DNA of 64,000 nt from Chelatococcus sp. HY11 (GCF_018398335.1 NZ_JAHBRX010000001.1:3526001-3590000); one strand, 5' to 3'; positions 47,007 through 55,691 are shown, numbered from the stretch's first letter. Made by a program: numbers and translations. The notes: a model not told the origin generated them from the letters alone.

Positions 47007-48101
47007 ATGAACGATACCGCAGAGCGCGCCGGCTGCGACATCCTGATCCTGGGATCGGGCTATTTCGCCGAGGTGATGGTGGCCGACCTGGCGCTGGCCG
47101 CCGATACACCGGTGCGCACGGTGATCGGAGGACGTAATGCCGCCCGTTGCGGCTGGTTGGCACTGGCGGGCAATTCGCGGGCAGCACTGCACGGCCGGTC
47201 GGCCCGGTTCGACAGCGCCAGTGTCGATTTCGATAGCCCCGACCGGCTGGATGCACTGCTGGGCCGGCTGCAGCCGCGGGTGGTGGTGCAATCGGCCTCG
47301 ATGCAGTCGCCCTGGAAGGTCGATGTGCTGGATAGCGAATGGTCACGCGTGGTGGCCGAGGGCGGCTTTGGGATCACCATCGCCTTTCACTCCGTGCTGT
47401 CGGCGCGGACGGCGGCTGCGGTCGCCCGGACGGTCCCGGGGGCACATTTCGTCAACACCTGCTATCCCGATGGGGTGAACCCCCTGCTGGCGCGCGCGGG
47501 GCTGCCGGTCACCACCGGCGTCGGCAACGTCTCGATCTATTCCTCGGTGATCGCGGGACTTCTGCCACCTGAGCAGCGGCAGCGCCTGCGCGTGCTGGGG
47601 CACCACCATCATCTGGTCCAGTGGCGCCGCACGCCCGGCACCCGGACCGGCGCACCGGTGCGAGCATGGGTGGGCGGTGTCGAGATCGTCGATACCGAAG
47701 CGCTAACCGGACACCTGCAACTGCCCTACCGCGACCTTAATCTCATTTCGGGCGGTGGCGCGGTACCGGTACTGCTGGGGCTGGCCGGAGCGTGGTCGGG
47801 CCGGGCGCATGTGCCGGGCCCGCGCGGGCTTCCGGGTGGCTATCCGGTGCAGGTTTCGCAGGCTGGCGTCACGCTGGACCTGCCGCCGGGGCTGACTGAG
47901 GCCGAGGCCATCGCCTGGAACCGCGGCTTTGACGAGGCCGATGGCGTGTCGGTCGGGGATGACGGGCGGGTCATCTATTCTGCCGCCGGCCAGCGCGCTC
48001 TGGCACGTCACAGCGCCGAACTGGCGCGGGGGTTCCATGTGGGCGCGGTCGAAGAGGCCGCACGCGAACTGGGTGACTTGCGCGCCCGCCTGGGGGGTTG
48101 A
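47007..48101 (+). CDS. Rossmann-fold oxidoreductase-like protein, unassigned
   Basis: 364 aa from ATG 47007 (AAGGAGAG in front). The N-terminus DILILGSGYFAEVMVADLAL has a GxGxFA nucleotide-binding loop like saccharopine-dehydrogenase-type proteins, followed by VIGGRNAARCGWLA. A conserved-looking HFVNTCYPDGVNPLLARAG and the run GHHHHLVQW follow. The C-terminal part (LPGGYPVQVSQAGVTLDLP, then GLTEAEAIAWNRGFDEADG) vaguely recalls malate-dehydrogenase-like tails. I do not recognise the exact family. It ends one base before the opine dehydrogenase gene, so the two may act on the same substrate or as successive steps. Confidence 0.6.
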   Translation: MNDTAERAGCDILILGSGYFAEVMVADLALAADTPVRTVIGGRNAARCGWLALAGNSRAALHGRSARFDSASVDFDSPDRLDALLGRLQPRVVVQSASMQSPWKVDVLDSEWSRVVAEGGFGITIAFHSVLSARTAAAVARTVPGAHFVNTCYPDGVNPLLARAGLPVTTGVGNVSIYSSVIAGLLPPEQRQRLRVLGHHHHLVQWRRTPGTRTGAPVRAWVGGVEIVDTEALTGHLQLPYRDLNLISGGGAVPVLLGLAGAWSGRAHVPGPRGLPGGYPVQVSQAGVTLDLPPGLTEAEAIAWNRGFDEADGVSVGDDGRVIYSAAGQRALARHSAELARGFHVGAVEEAARELGDLRARLGG

Positions 48102-48102
48102 G

Positions 48103-49179
48103 ATGCGCGTACTGGTGATCGGGTCAGGTTCGGGTGCCATGGCCTCGGCGGTGGAACTGTCGCTGGCAGGCCATGAGGTGCGGCTGGTCGGGCGATCCGA
48201 GGCGACGATGGCCCCACTCCGCGCCAACGGAATCGGCTATAAGGGCGTGCTGGGCGAAGGGCGGACCGGCGCCATGGTGATCGACACCGCCATGGCGCCG
48301 CATGCCGGCTGGGCCGAGGCCGCCGTCGTTTCGCTGCCCACATTCGCTCATTCCGGCATAGCGCGCGCCATGGCGCAGGCGGGTTGGAACGCGGCGCGGC
48401 CCGTGGTGCTGAACCCTGGCCATACCGGCGGCGCGCTGGAATTCGCGACGGCTTTTAAGGCACAGGTGGGTGTCGCGCCCTGCGTGGCCGAATTCGCCAC
48501 GCTGGCCTATGTTGCGCGCAAGTACCTGCCCGATGAAGTGACAGTAACCGGCCGGGCCAAATTCCTGCGCGCTGCCGCGCTGCCGGGCGGCGATGAGGCC
48601 CTGCACACGGCACTGGCTCTTTTTCCCGGCAGCCATGACGCGGGCGACGTTCTGGCGACGGGTCTCGCCAATGTGAACATGGTGCTTCACCCGCCCGGCA
48701 GCGTGATGGCGGCCGCCTGGGTCGAGGCGCGGCAGGGCGATTTCACCTTTTACGTCGATGCGATGACGCCAGGGGTGGCCCGGGTGATGGCGAAGCTGGA
48801 CGGTGAACGTCGCCGCGTGGCCGCGGCCTTTGGCCATGATCTGCCACCGCTAGTGGCGGAGATGCAGCGGATCGGAACCGCATCGGCCAATGCAGATGCC
48901 ACCGACCTGCGCGCGGCCATTTCGGGTGGCGAGGCCAATGCCCGCATTCGTGCGCCCGACGCCCTGACCCACCGGTACTATACCGAGGATTTCGGCTTTG
49001 GTCTGGTGCCGTTCGTCGCGCTGGCCGGGGTCGCGCGGGTCGGCGTTCCCACGGCCGCGGCGCTGCTGGCGCTGGGTCATGCGATGCAGCCGGGAGTGGG
49101 CGGTGCGGGGCGCGATGCGGCGGCGATGGGCATCGCGGGACTGAACCGCGCGGATCTGCTGCGGCACGTCAGGCGGTAG
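48103..49179 (+). CDS. Octopine/nopaline dehydrogenase-family enzyme
   Basis: 358 aa from ATG 48103. The Rossmann start MRVLVIGSGSGAMASAVELS and LVGRS follow the NAD(P)-binding pattern. VLNPGHTGGALEFATAFKAQ, then VNMVLHPPGSVMAAAWVEAR, YVDAMTPGVARVMAKLDGER and RYYTEDFGFGLVPFVALAG are opine-dehydrogenase hallmarks, including the catalytic His and Asp region. Such enzymes interconvert an N-(carboxyalkyl)amino acid with an amino acid and a 2-oxoacid. Next to an opine-type ABC importer the catabolic, oxidative direction is likely. Last gene of the operon; its 3' end overlaps the convergent citrate-synthase-like gene by 11 bases. Confidence 0.88.
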   Translation: MRVLVIGSGSGAMASAVELSLAGHEVRLVGRSEATMAPLRANGIGYKGVLGEGRTGAMVIDTAMAPHAGWAEAAVVSLPTFAHSGIARAMAQAGWNAARPVVLNPGHTGGALEFATAFKAQVGVAPCVAEFATLAYVARKYLPDEVTVTGRAKFLRAAALPGGDEALHTALALFPGSHDAGDVLATGLANVNMVLHPPGSVMAAAWVEARQGDFTFYVDAMTPGVARVMAKLDGERRRVAAAFGHDLPPLVAEMQRIGTASANADATDLRAAISGGEANARIRAPDALTHRYYTEDFGFGLVPFVALAGVARVGVPTAAALLALGHAMQPGVGGAGRDAAAMGIAGLNRADLLRHVRR

Positions 49180-50365
49180 CACCGGTCTCCGGCGGCGGCT
49201 CGCCGGAATAACGGGCACGGGGGCGGATCAGGTTCTGGTCGCCATTCTGTTCCAGCACATGTGCGATCCACCCTGTCAGCCGGCCGCACAGGAACAGGAT
49301 CTGCGCCGCCTCATCGGGCAGACCCAGCGCATGTCGCATCGCGACCAGCGCAAAGGTGAAAGCCGGCCGCTTGCCCAGCACCGCCTCCATCGTGTGCAGC
49401 AGCGCATCGCGCAGCGGATCGGCCGGTAGTCCGGCCAACAGCAGCAACGCCCGCGGGTCACCCAGTTCGTGCATCTGCAGGCCAAAGCGCGGCAACCGGT
49501 CGCCCCGCGCCAGCCTGTCGATGATCGCGCGCTCGGGATGGCCAGAGGCGGCTGCCTCGGCAAACAGCTGTTCGATCATGCCAATCTCACCGCCGTGCCG
49601 CGGCCCGCCAAAGGCGGCCAGCCCGCCCGAGATGCAGGCGCTGAGGCTGGCCCCGGTCGAGGCGATGACCCGCGTGCAGAACGTGGCGGGCGACAGTTCG
49701 TGATCGGCCGCCAGCACCAGCGCCCTGCGCAGCAAATCGGCCTGTTCCGGTGGCACGTCCCAGGCGCGGGCCAGTTGCAGGTGGATTGGCGCGGTGGCGG
49801 CCGGGCAGCCGGTCAGCAGCGCGGTGGCCCCGCGCAGCATGTCGATGGCCGTGCCGATCAGGCTGTGGGCTTCGCGCTGCCAGATGGGCACCGATGGGCC
49901 AAGACGCGGCAGGTCATGGCGAAGCCGTTCTTCGATCGTGGCACCCGGATACACCGCGCGGTCGGGCGGTCCGATCAACGGCGCCGGACGGTCGAACAAC
50001 CGCACGTCACATTGCCACAGCAGCGCCGCCGCCTGTTCCAGCGTTGCCCGCTGCGCCAGTTCCACCGCATCCTGCCCTCGGTACACCAGGCGGCCGTTCT
50101 CGACCTGGCTGATCGCACTGGTCAGCGCGGGAAAACCAAGGTTCAGCGCCGAGGCCGCCACATCCACCGGTTTGCGCCCGATCTCTTTGCGGCGGTTCAG
50201 CTCGGTGATGTCGCGAAGGCTGTACAGCCGGCGCCGGTTGCCGCCGGGGTTGTGGCGCGACCGGATCTGGCCGCGGCTGACATAAGCATAAAGCGTGTCA
50301 TGCTTGACCCCCAGCAGTGCTACGGCCTCATCGGCATCGATGAATTCATCGACCATGGCCACCAT
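49169..50365 (-). CDS. Citrate-synthase-fold protein with N-terminal HTH
   Basis: 398 aa. Residues 1-60 (EFIDADEAVALLGVKHDTLY, then RRRLYSLRDITELNRRK) are a MerR/excisionase-type winged HTH. Residues 70-385 are a citrate-synthase fold. The first catalytic His is present in AFGGPRHGGEIG. At the second, the usual F-G-H reads RFGLQMHELGDPRA, with Leu in place of His. At the third, the usual N-x-D-F reads PAFTFALVAM, with Thr in place of Asp. If this alignment is right it is unlikely to be a synthase, and a ligand-sensing regulator is more probable. It is divergent from the monooxygenase gene. Confidence 0.8.
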   Translation of the reverse strand: MVAMVDEFIDADEAVALLGVKHDTLYAYVSRGQIRSRHNPGGNRRRLYSLRDITELNRRKEIGRKPVDVAASALNLGFPALTSAISQVENGRLVYRGQDAVELAQRATLEQAAALLWQCDVRLFDRPAPLIGPPDRAVYPGATIEERLRHDLPRLGPSVPIWQREAHSLIGTAIDMLRGATALLTGCPAATAPIHLQLARAWDVPPEQADLLRRALVLAADHELSPATFCTRVIASTGASLSACISGGLAAFGGPRHGGEIGMIEQLFAEAAASGHPERAIIDRLARGDRLPRFGLQMHELGDPRALLLLAGLPADPLRDALLHTMEAVLGKRPAFTFALVAMRHALGLPDEAAQILFLCGRLTGWIAHVLEQNGDQNLIRPRARYSGEPPPETGATA

Positions 50366-50372
50366 TCCGTAC

Positions 50373-50391
50373 CTTGATCATGTTTATCAAG
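50373..50391. promoter_or_regulatory. Inverted repeat between the HTH-citrate-synthase and monooxygenase genes
   Basis: CTTGAT-N7-ATCAAG in the divergent intergenic region, starting eight bases upstream of the HTH protein's start codon. A candidate operator for that protein. Confidence 0.45.
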
Positions 50392-50499
50392 ATTGACTGG
50401 ATACCAGGGCGCACGCAAGCTCTGTCCATCCAAACTGCGCCAGTGGGCAACCGCCGCCAGCACCAGACATTGGACGTACCCGCAACTGGAGGTTGAAAG

Positions 50500-51837
50500 A
50501 TGCCGGATCACCGGAGCATGAAACTCGGGCTGTCGATGCGCGGGCTGGGCTATCACCCCAGTGCCTGGCTTGATCCGCGCGTTCCGGCCGACGGGGCGAT
50601 CAGCCTGCCCTTTTACCGCGACCTGGTGGCTACTGCCGAACGCGGCCTGCTAGATGTCTGTTTTCTGGCGGATCAAAACGCGATCACCGTCAGCGACACG
50701 CCCAAGGGCGCATTTGGCCGCACGCCCGTGGGCGCCGAGTTCGAGCCGCTGACCCTGCTGTCCGCGCTAAGCACCTCTTCGTCGCATGTGGGTCTGGTGG
50801 CCACGGCCTCGACCACCTTCCACCAACCCTATCAGCTGGCGCGCGTCTTCGGCTCGCTTGACCATTTGAGCGGGGGGCGGGCGGGGTGGAATGTGGTTAC
50901 CTCCTCGCGCGATGACGAGGCGCAGAATTTCAGTGAAGACCGGATCCTGGCCAAGGAGCTTCGCTATGAACGCGCGCGCGAGGCACTGGAGGTTTGCTTT
51001 GGCCTGTGGAACAGCTGGGATGCCGATGCCTTTGTGCATGACCGCAGCCGGGGGGTCTTTGTCGAACCGGCAGGGATGCACCGTTTGGACCACAAGGGCC
51101 AGTTCTTCAAGGTGCGTGGGCCGCTGAACCAGCCGCCTACCCCGCAGGGTCGGCCAGTGATCTTTCAGGCCGGCGCGTCCGAAGGCGGCATGGATTTCGC
51201 CGCAGCCTTTGCCGAGGTCGTCTATTCGGTGCAGCACAGGCTGGCTGATGCGCAGGCTTTCTATGCCGCGATGAAGAGCCGGATCGCCAAACATGGGCGC
51301 GACCCCGCTGCAGTGATGATCCTGCCCGGCATCCTGCCTGTGCTGGGCGGCACCGAGGCCGAGGCGCAAGCCAAGTTCCGCGACATGCAGGACCAGATCG
51401 ACGATATCGTCGGGCTTGAAAAGCTGTACCGGTTCTTTGGTGACCTGTCTGGCCATGATCTGAATGGCCCGGTTCCTGACCTGCGTCAGGACATCGCCGT
51501 GGTCAGTCGCGGCGAGATGATGGTTCGGATCGCGCGCGACAATGGATGGAGCATCCGAGACCTGTTCCGACGCACGTCGATCGGAAATTCACACAATGTT
51601 GTGGTCGGCACACCCGAACAGGTAGCTGATGCGATGGAGGTCTGGTTCACGCAGGGCGCTGCGGACGGATTCAACCTGTTGCCGGCCAAATCTCCGGTGG
51701 ATGTGGCGGATTTCGTGGATCAAGTGGTGCCGGTCCTGCGGCGCCGGGGCCTGACACGCAGCGCCTATGCGGCGGATACGCTGCGCGGGAACCTTGGCCT
51801 TCCGGCTACCCCCGTCGGCCGGCTGGCCGGGGCATGA
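50500..51837 (+). CDS. Flavin-dependent monooxygenase, NtaA/SnaA/DszA family
   Basis: 445 aa, with GGAGG seven bases before ATG. Luciferase-like (LLM) barrel. LSMRGLGYHPSAWLDP, then LLDVCFLADQN, LFEPLTLLSALS-like, SLDHLSGGRAGWNVVTSS and GRPVIFQAGASEGGMDFAA are characteristic of the nitrilotriacetate/EDTA monooxygenase (NtaA, EmoA) branch. These use FMNH2 from a partner reductase to oxidise a C-N or C-S bond. A flavin reductase gene overlaps its stop. Substrate unknown; an N-carboxyalkyl compound would fit the cluster. Confidence 0.92.
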   Translation: MPDHRSMKLGLSMRGLGYHPSAWLDPRVPADGAISLPFYRDLVATAERGLLDVCFLADQNAITVSDTPKGAFGRTPVGAEFEPLTLLSALSTSSSHVGLVATASTTFHQPYQLARVFGSLDHLSGGRAGWNVVTSSRDDEAQNFSEDRILAKELRYERAREALEVCFGLWNSWDADAFVHDRSRGVFVEPAGMHRLDHKGQFFKVRGPLNQPPTPQGRPVIFQAGASEGGMDFAAAFAEVVYSVQHRLADAQAFYAAMKSRIAKHGRDPAAVMILPGILPVLGGTEAEAQAKFRDMQDQIDDIVGLEKLYRFFGDLSGHDLNGPVPDLRQDIAVVSRGEMMVRIARDNGWSIRDLFRRTSIGNSHNVVVGTPEQVADAMEVWFTQGAADGFNLLPAKSPVDVADFVDQVVPVLRRRGLTRSAYAADTLRGNLGLPATPVGRLAGA

Positions 51838-52346
51838 CCGGCCCGGCGAAGCCGCAGATGGCGAGTGACGCCTTTCGGCTGGGCATGCGGCGGCTGGCGG
51901 GCGCGGTCTGTCTGGTCACTACCAGCGAGAACAGGCAGGATGCCGGACTAGTCGCCACAGCGGTCAGCTCGGTCAGCGCCGAGCCGCCCACCCTGCTGGT
52001 CTGCGTGAACCGCAGTGCCTCGGCCTGGCCGGTGATCGAACGGTTTGGGGTGTTCTGCGTCAGCGTCCTGGGCCATGCGGCGCTGCCTCTGGTCGGGCAG
52101 TTCAGCGCGCCGGACCGCCGGGACGAACGGTTCAGCACCGGCAGCTGGCAACGCCTTGGCGGCGGTGCGCCGGTGCCCGAGGGCGCACTGGCGGTATTCG
52201 ACTGCGCGGTGGCGCAGATCGTCCCGTGGCATTCGCATGCCATCATCCTGGGCGCGGTGCGCGAGGTGACGCTCACTGAGGGCGCGGATGTCCCGCTGCT
52301 GTACATGGACCGCGGCTTTCACCGGCTGGCCGCACTGCCCGCCTGA
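51834..52346 (+). CDS. Flavin reductase (NtaB/HpaC-like)
   Basis: 170 aa, ATGA overlap with the monooxygenase. The split-barrel flavin reductase pattern FRLGMRRLAGAVCLVTTSEN, then VATAVSSVSAEPPTLLVCVN and the C-terminal LLYMDRGFHRLA with the NADH-binding region is clear. It provides FMNH2 to the preceding monooxygenase. It converges on the aminotransferase gene with stops seven bases apart. Confidence 0.93.
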   Translation: MTGPAKPQMASDAFRLGMRRLAGAVCLVTTSENRQDAGLVATAVSSVSAEPPTLLVCVNRSASAWPVIERFGVFCVSVLGHAALPLVGQFSAPDRRDERFSTGSWQRLGGGAPVPEGALAVFDCAVAQIVPWHSHAIILGAVREVTLTEGADVPLLYMDRGFHRLAALPA

Positions 52347-52353
52347 CCCGTGG

Positions 52354-53280
52354 TCAGCTGGCCACCGGCGTCAGCCAATGCACATAATCCGGCAGCCGGC
52401 CCGACACGCAGTCGTCGTACAGCGCCTGCAGGCGGCGGGTCAGCGGGCCGGGGCTGCCGTCGCCGACCGCATAGCCGTCGATCTCGGCCACCGGCAGGAT
52501 CTCGTGCCCGGTGCCGCACAGGAACAGTTCGTCGCAGATATACACCTCGCTGCGGCCCACGGAGCGTTCCTGCACCATGACCCCCAGCCGCTCGCGTGCC
52601 AGCCGCATGACCGTGTCGCGGGTGATGCTTTCCAGAATGTCCTCGGTCACCGGCGGGGTGATCAGCACACCTTCGCGCACCATGAACACGCAAGAGCTGG
52701 GGCTTTCGGCGACATTTCCCTGCTGGTTCAGCATGATGGGCACGTCATGCCCGCGCAGCTGCGCCTCGACCTGGGCCAACCGCGAATTGTGGTAGTTGGC
52801 CGAGGCCTTGATGCGCGATGGCGCCGCATTGTCGGGGCTGCGCCGCCAGCTGCTGATGCCGCTGCGGATGCCAGTCGCGGCGCCGGCCCGGCGCGGGTTC
52901 GGCAGCGCAAAGATGAACAGGCCCGAGGCAATATCTTCGGGCCGCCAGCCATAGCCCAGCCCCTCACCGAAATAGGCGGTGGCGCGCAGATGGATGGTCT
53001 GGTCAAACCCGTTGACCCGAACCAGATCACACATCGCGCGGGTCAGCTGGTCGTCCGACCACGCAATCGGAAGACGCATGAAGCGCGCCGACTGGCGGAG
53101 CCGCAGCAGATGTTCGGGCACGCGGAACAGGTTCAGGCGGCCTGACGCATCGGGATAGCCGCGCAGCCCCTCGAACACGCTACCGCCGCGCAGGACAGCT
53201 TCGGAGGTCACATGCAGCCGGGCATCCGCCCAGGCAAGCATTTCGCCGTCCATCCAGATAAAGTCAGCCTTGGCCGCCAT
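52354..53280 (-). CDS. Class IV aminotransferase (IlvE/D-amino acid type)
   Basis: 308 aa from ATG 53280 (TGATG overlap with the broken ABC gene upstream; GGAGAG in front). Fold-type IV PLP enzyme: GGSVFEGLRGYPDASG, then IKASANYHNSRLAQVEA with the Schiff-base Lys, GNVAESPSSCVFMVR and the phosphate-binding EITRDTV-like SITRDTVMRLARERLG. The branched-chain aminotransferase layout is clear, but the substrate may be another 2-oxo acid, for example one released from an opine-like compound. Convergent to the flavin reductase gene. Confidence 0.9.
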   Translation of the reverse strand: MAAKADFIWMDGEMLAWADARLHVTSEAVLRGGSVFEGLRGYPDASGRLNLFRVPEHLLRLRQSARFMRLPIAWSDDQLTRAMCDLVRVNGFDQTIHLRATAYFGEGLGYGWRPEDIASGLFIFALPNPRRAGAATGIRSGISSWRRSPDNAAPSRIKASANYHNSRLAQVEAQLRGHDVPIMLNQQGNVAESPSSCVFMVREGVLITPPVTEDILESITRDTVMRLARERLGVMVQERSVGRSEVYICDELFLCGTGHEILPVAEIDGYAVGDGSPGPLTRRLQALYDDCVSGRLPDYVHWLTPVAS

Positions 53281-53708
53281 CAGATCCTGCTCTCCTGTGC
53301 CGCAAGCCAACAGCGCGCTGCACGGCCGGGCGTGTGGGGTTCGAGGGGCGGCGGCGTCTGGCAGGCATCGTATGCCTGCGCGCAGCGGTTGCGAAACGCG
53401 CAGCCGGGCGGCAGGCGAGCCATATCCGGCACCGTGCCGGGGATCGCCTGCAACGGGGTCTTGGGCGCCATATCGGCCGCGGGCACCGAGGCCAGCAGGC
53501 CCCGGGTATAGGGATGCGCGGGCGCCTGCAGCACGCGTTCGCAGGGGCCGCTTTCCACCAGCTCGCCCGCATACATGACCGCCACCCGGTGGGCGATGCG
53601 CGACACCACGCCCAGATCATGCGAGATGAAGATCCCGCAACCGGATTCGCCCACCAGCGCCAGAACCTCGCCCCGGTGCAGATCGAACGATACCCCCCGC
53701 ACCGCCAA
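53280..53708 (-). pseudogene. Truncated oligopeptide ABC ATPase (DppD/OppD-like) with internal deletion
   Basis: The frame begins at the element boundary with AVRGVSFDLHRGEVLALVGE, runs to GESGCG (Walker A without its Lys-Ser/Thr) and jumps at about 53634 directly to IFISHDLGVVSRIAHRVAVM, the switch region. About 130 residues, including signature and Walker B, are gone. The C-terminal tail with HPYTRGLLASVP and a Cys-containing CAFRNRCAQAYDAC is typical of DppD/OppD. It cannot be a working ATPase. Its 5' end is cut by the boundary repeat. Confidence 0.9.
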
Positions 53709-53943
53709 GCGTCTCTATAAGTAGTTAATTTAATTAAATAATTTAGAGCGATGAAATGGTCGTCGGCCATTTCACGCCACATTCCTATTTGGACAATCTC
53801 GGACGCTGCAATCTGCCGGCGTCCGGTCCGCGAGATCGCGGCTCCCGAAATTCTTGAGACCTTGCGGCGCGTTGAAGTGCGTGGGCAGTGTGAAGCGCCC
53901 AGAGGCTGCGCTCCACCATCGGCCGCGTGTTCCGCTATGCCGT
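53702..53943 (+). repeat. Right copy of the element-boundary repeat
   Basis: CCGCCA-A-GCGTCTCTATAAGTA followed by AT-rich sequence, a CCACATTCCTATTTGGAC block and integrase-derived sequence, collinear with 28428-28670. No complete tRNA precedes it; only the CCGCCA end matches the tRNA gene, as expected for a displaced attachment site. Confidence 0.8.
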
Positions 53944-54060
53944 GGACCGTTAAGCGCGGATGAAGATGTGCCGTCCCCATCGGGTGCCGCTGCCTACACA
54001 ACCATGTTGCACCTCTGCGCATGCGGGTGCGGGGCGCAGGGTCGTGACACCGCTCTCGCC
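53777..54060 (+). pseudogene. Decayed P4-type integrase, copy 2
   Basis: IPIWTISDAAICRRPVREIA, then APEILETLRRVEVRG is the core-binding part of a tRNA-type integrase. After a frameshift a fragment ending FRYAVD is followed at once by MKMCRPHRVPLPTQ, so the segment with the first catalytic Arg is deleted. No HxxR or Tyr remains. It is more degraded than copy 1. Confidence 0.75.
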
Positions 54061-54669
54061 GAACGATTGGAAATTTATCTGCAACGGAAGGAACGTTTCC
54101 GTAAGTCCCTCGATAGGAAGTTGGTCACTCCCCTGCCGTTCCCACTACGTCATCGAGCATGGCAGGATTCGATGGGCGGACGATTGGACTGACGAACAAG
54201 TGGAGCGTGGACGCAACGCTGACCTGCACCGCAAACGCTCGCCGGAATGACGGAGATGGGCGCGCGAAACTGACTAGGCAAATTTTGCTGCACGGGGGCT
54301 CCGCCGGACGGTCCGGTTATGGGGTGTTCCCGTTGAGCTGCCGTTCTGGGCCCTGCCTCAGTCAAAGTCTGCCAAGTCATCGACTTTGACTAAGGCCCGC
54401 AGCGTCATCACCTCGTGAAAGGAAGACTACAACCATACAGAGTAGCCTCGGAGCTCGGCAACATGCCACCGGCCGAGCTCGCTATGAAATCTACACCGGA
54501 AAACAAGCCGCGTGAGGTCAGAAATGGAACCCAGCACTCTCCCTTAAACCAGAGGAAGGTAGGGCCTCAAGTCAAATGATCTAGATCCAGCGGCAGCCAA
54601 GCTGCCCGCGCCCCCGAGGTCATCGGGCACGAGCACAACTGTCTTTCGATGCCCTCCCCAACGACGGCG
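54061..54669. other. No gene recognised
   Basis: Island debris after integrase copy 2. It contains two inverted repeats: AGTCAAAGTC/GACTTTGACT (54360-54391) and GAGCTCGGC/GCCGAGCTC (54451-54480). Neither has a good T-tract. No supported coding frame. Confidence 0.4.
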
Positions 54670-55479
54670 TTACAGAATCCTGGATAATTCGGCAGTGATC
54701 CGTTTCGCCGTTTGACGCACCAGCCTGGCGCAGAGTTCGTGACGTCGCGCGTCGTGCCGGTATACGGGCATACTGACGCTTATCGCTCCGACTGGTTCCC
54801 GCTGACGATTGAAGATCGGGCTGCCGAGACAACGAATATCCGGCTCGTTCTCCTCGTCATCAAATGCAAACCCCTGCTCGCGCGTCCGCTTCAGTTCCGC
54901 GAGCAGCGCCTCCGGCGTCGTTAGCGTCATGGCGGTGTGGCGCTTTAACTCCAACCCTTTGATGACTTCCAGCAACCGCTCGTCCGGTAGGCCAGACAGC
55001 CACGCCTTGCCCACGGATGTGGAGTGAAGTTCAACCTGGCCGCCAATGCTCGTCTTCATCTGAACTGTGCTGGAGCCGACCAACTTGTCTATGTAGACCA
55101 TCTGGTTGTTGCTGGGCACCGCAAGGTGCACGGCCTCATCCGTTGCGTCGCGGAGCGATACCAGAAAGTCCCTCGCGATCGTTCGCAGGTCGGAATCCTC
55201 CCAGGTCTTGGCAGCGAGCTGGAGAAGGCGCGGCCCAAGGCGAAACGTTCCGCTCTCCCCGGACTGCGTGATGAGGCCCTCGGCGATCAGCGCCGACACG
55301 AGTCGGTAGACCGTCCCGCGCGGGAAACGCGCACGCTTGGTCAGTTGGGCAATGTCCAGTGTCCCGGGGGAATCCGCGATGATCTGGAGCACCGTCATGA
55401 ACTTTGAGAACGAAGCCGCTCCCTGCACGGGATTGGGAGCCCTGACATCTGCTTCGTCCTGGAGGTCACTCAGGCTCAT
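54670..55479 (-). CDS. IclR-family transcriptional regulator
   Basis: 269 aa; AGGGAG before ATG 55479. The N-terminal winged HTH (LDIAQLTKRARFPRGTVYRL, then ALIAEGLITQSG) is followed by the IclR ligand domain: DEAVHLAVPSNNQMVYIDKL, HSTSVGKAWLSGLPDERLLE, EQGFAFDDEENEPDIRCLGSPIF and GAISVSMPVYR. It is divergent from the DUF1330/TRAP genes. Repeated motifs in the intergenic regions of this block are candidate binding sites. The effector is probably the imported acid or a derivative. Confidence 0.94.
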   Translation of the reverse strand: MSLSDLQDEADVRAPNPVQGAASFSKFMTVLQIIADSPGTLDIAQLTKRARFPRGTVYRLVSALIAEGLITQSGESGTFRLGPRLLQLAAKTWEDSDLRTIARDFLVSLRDATDEAVHLAVPSNNQMVYIDKLVGSSTVQMKTSIGGQVELHSTSVGKAWLSGLPDERLLEVIKGLELKRHTAMTLTTPEALLAELKRTREQGFAFDDEENEPDIRCLGSPIFNRQREPVGAISVSMPVYRHDARRHELCARLVRQTAKRITAELSRIL

Positions 55480-55540
55480 GGCATAACTCCCTGCAAGCTT
55501 GACAACGGAACATGGCGGTACTACACGTTCGTGGGCAAAC

Positions 55541-55552
55541 TGTCCATATTGT
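55541..55552. promoter_or_regulatory. Candidate IclR operator, site 1
   Basis: TGTCCATATTGT in the region between iclR and the DUF1330 gene; it matches the CCATATTGT half of the motif seen at 60821. A separate perfect palindrome CCGGAATTCCGG lies at 55563-55574. Confidence 0.45.
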
Positions 55553-55691
55553 AGTCAGTATTCCGGAATTCCGGTTCTAGTCGTATGATCGGGGAGGGTC
55601 AACGACAAGCTCACCTGCACCGAAAGTGAACGCATCGGGCAGTCCGCCCTTCGGCGAGAGGGCGCGGGAATTGCTGCTGGGAGGATAAGCA

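Noticed and set aside
54360-54480. Two inverted repeats as terminators
   Set aside because: Loops of 12 bases and no T-tract; no gene ends there.
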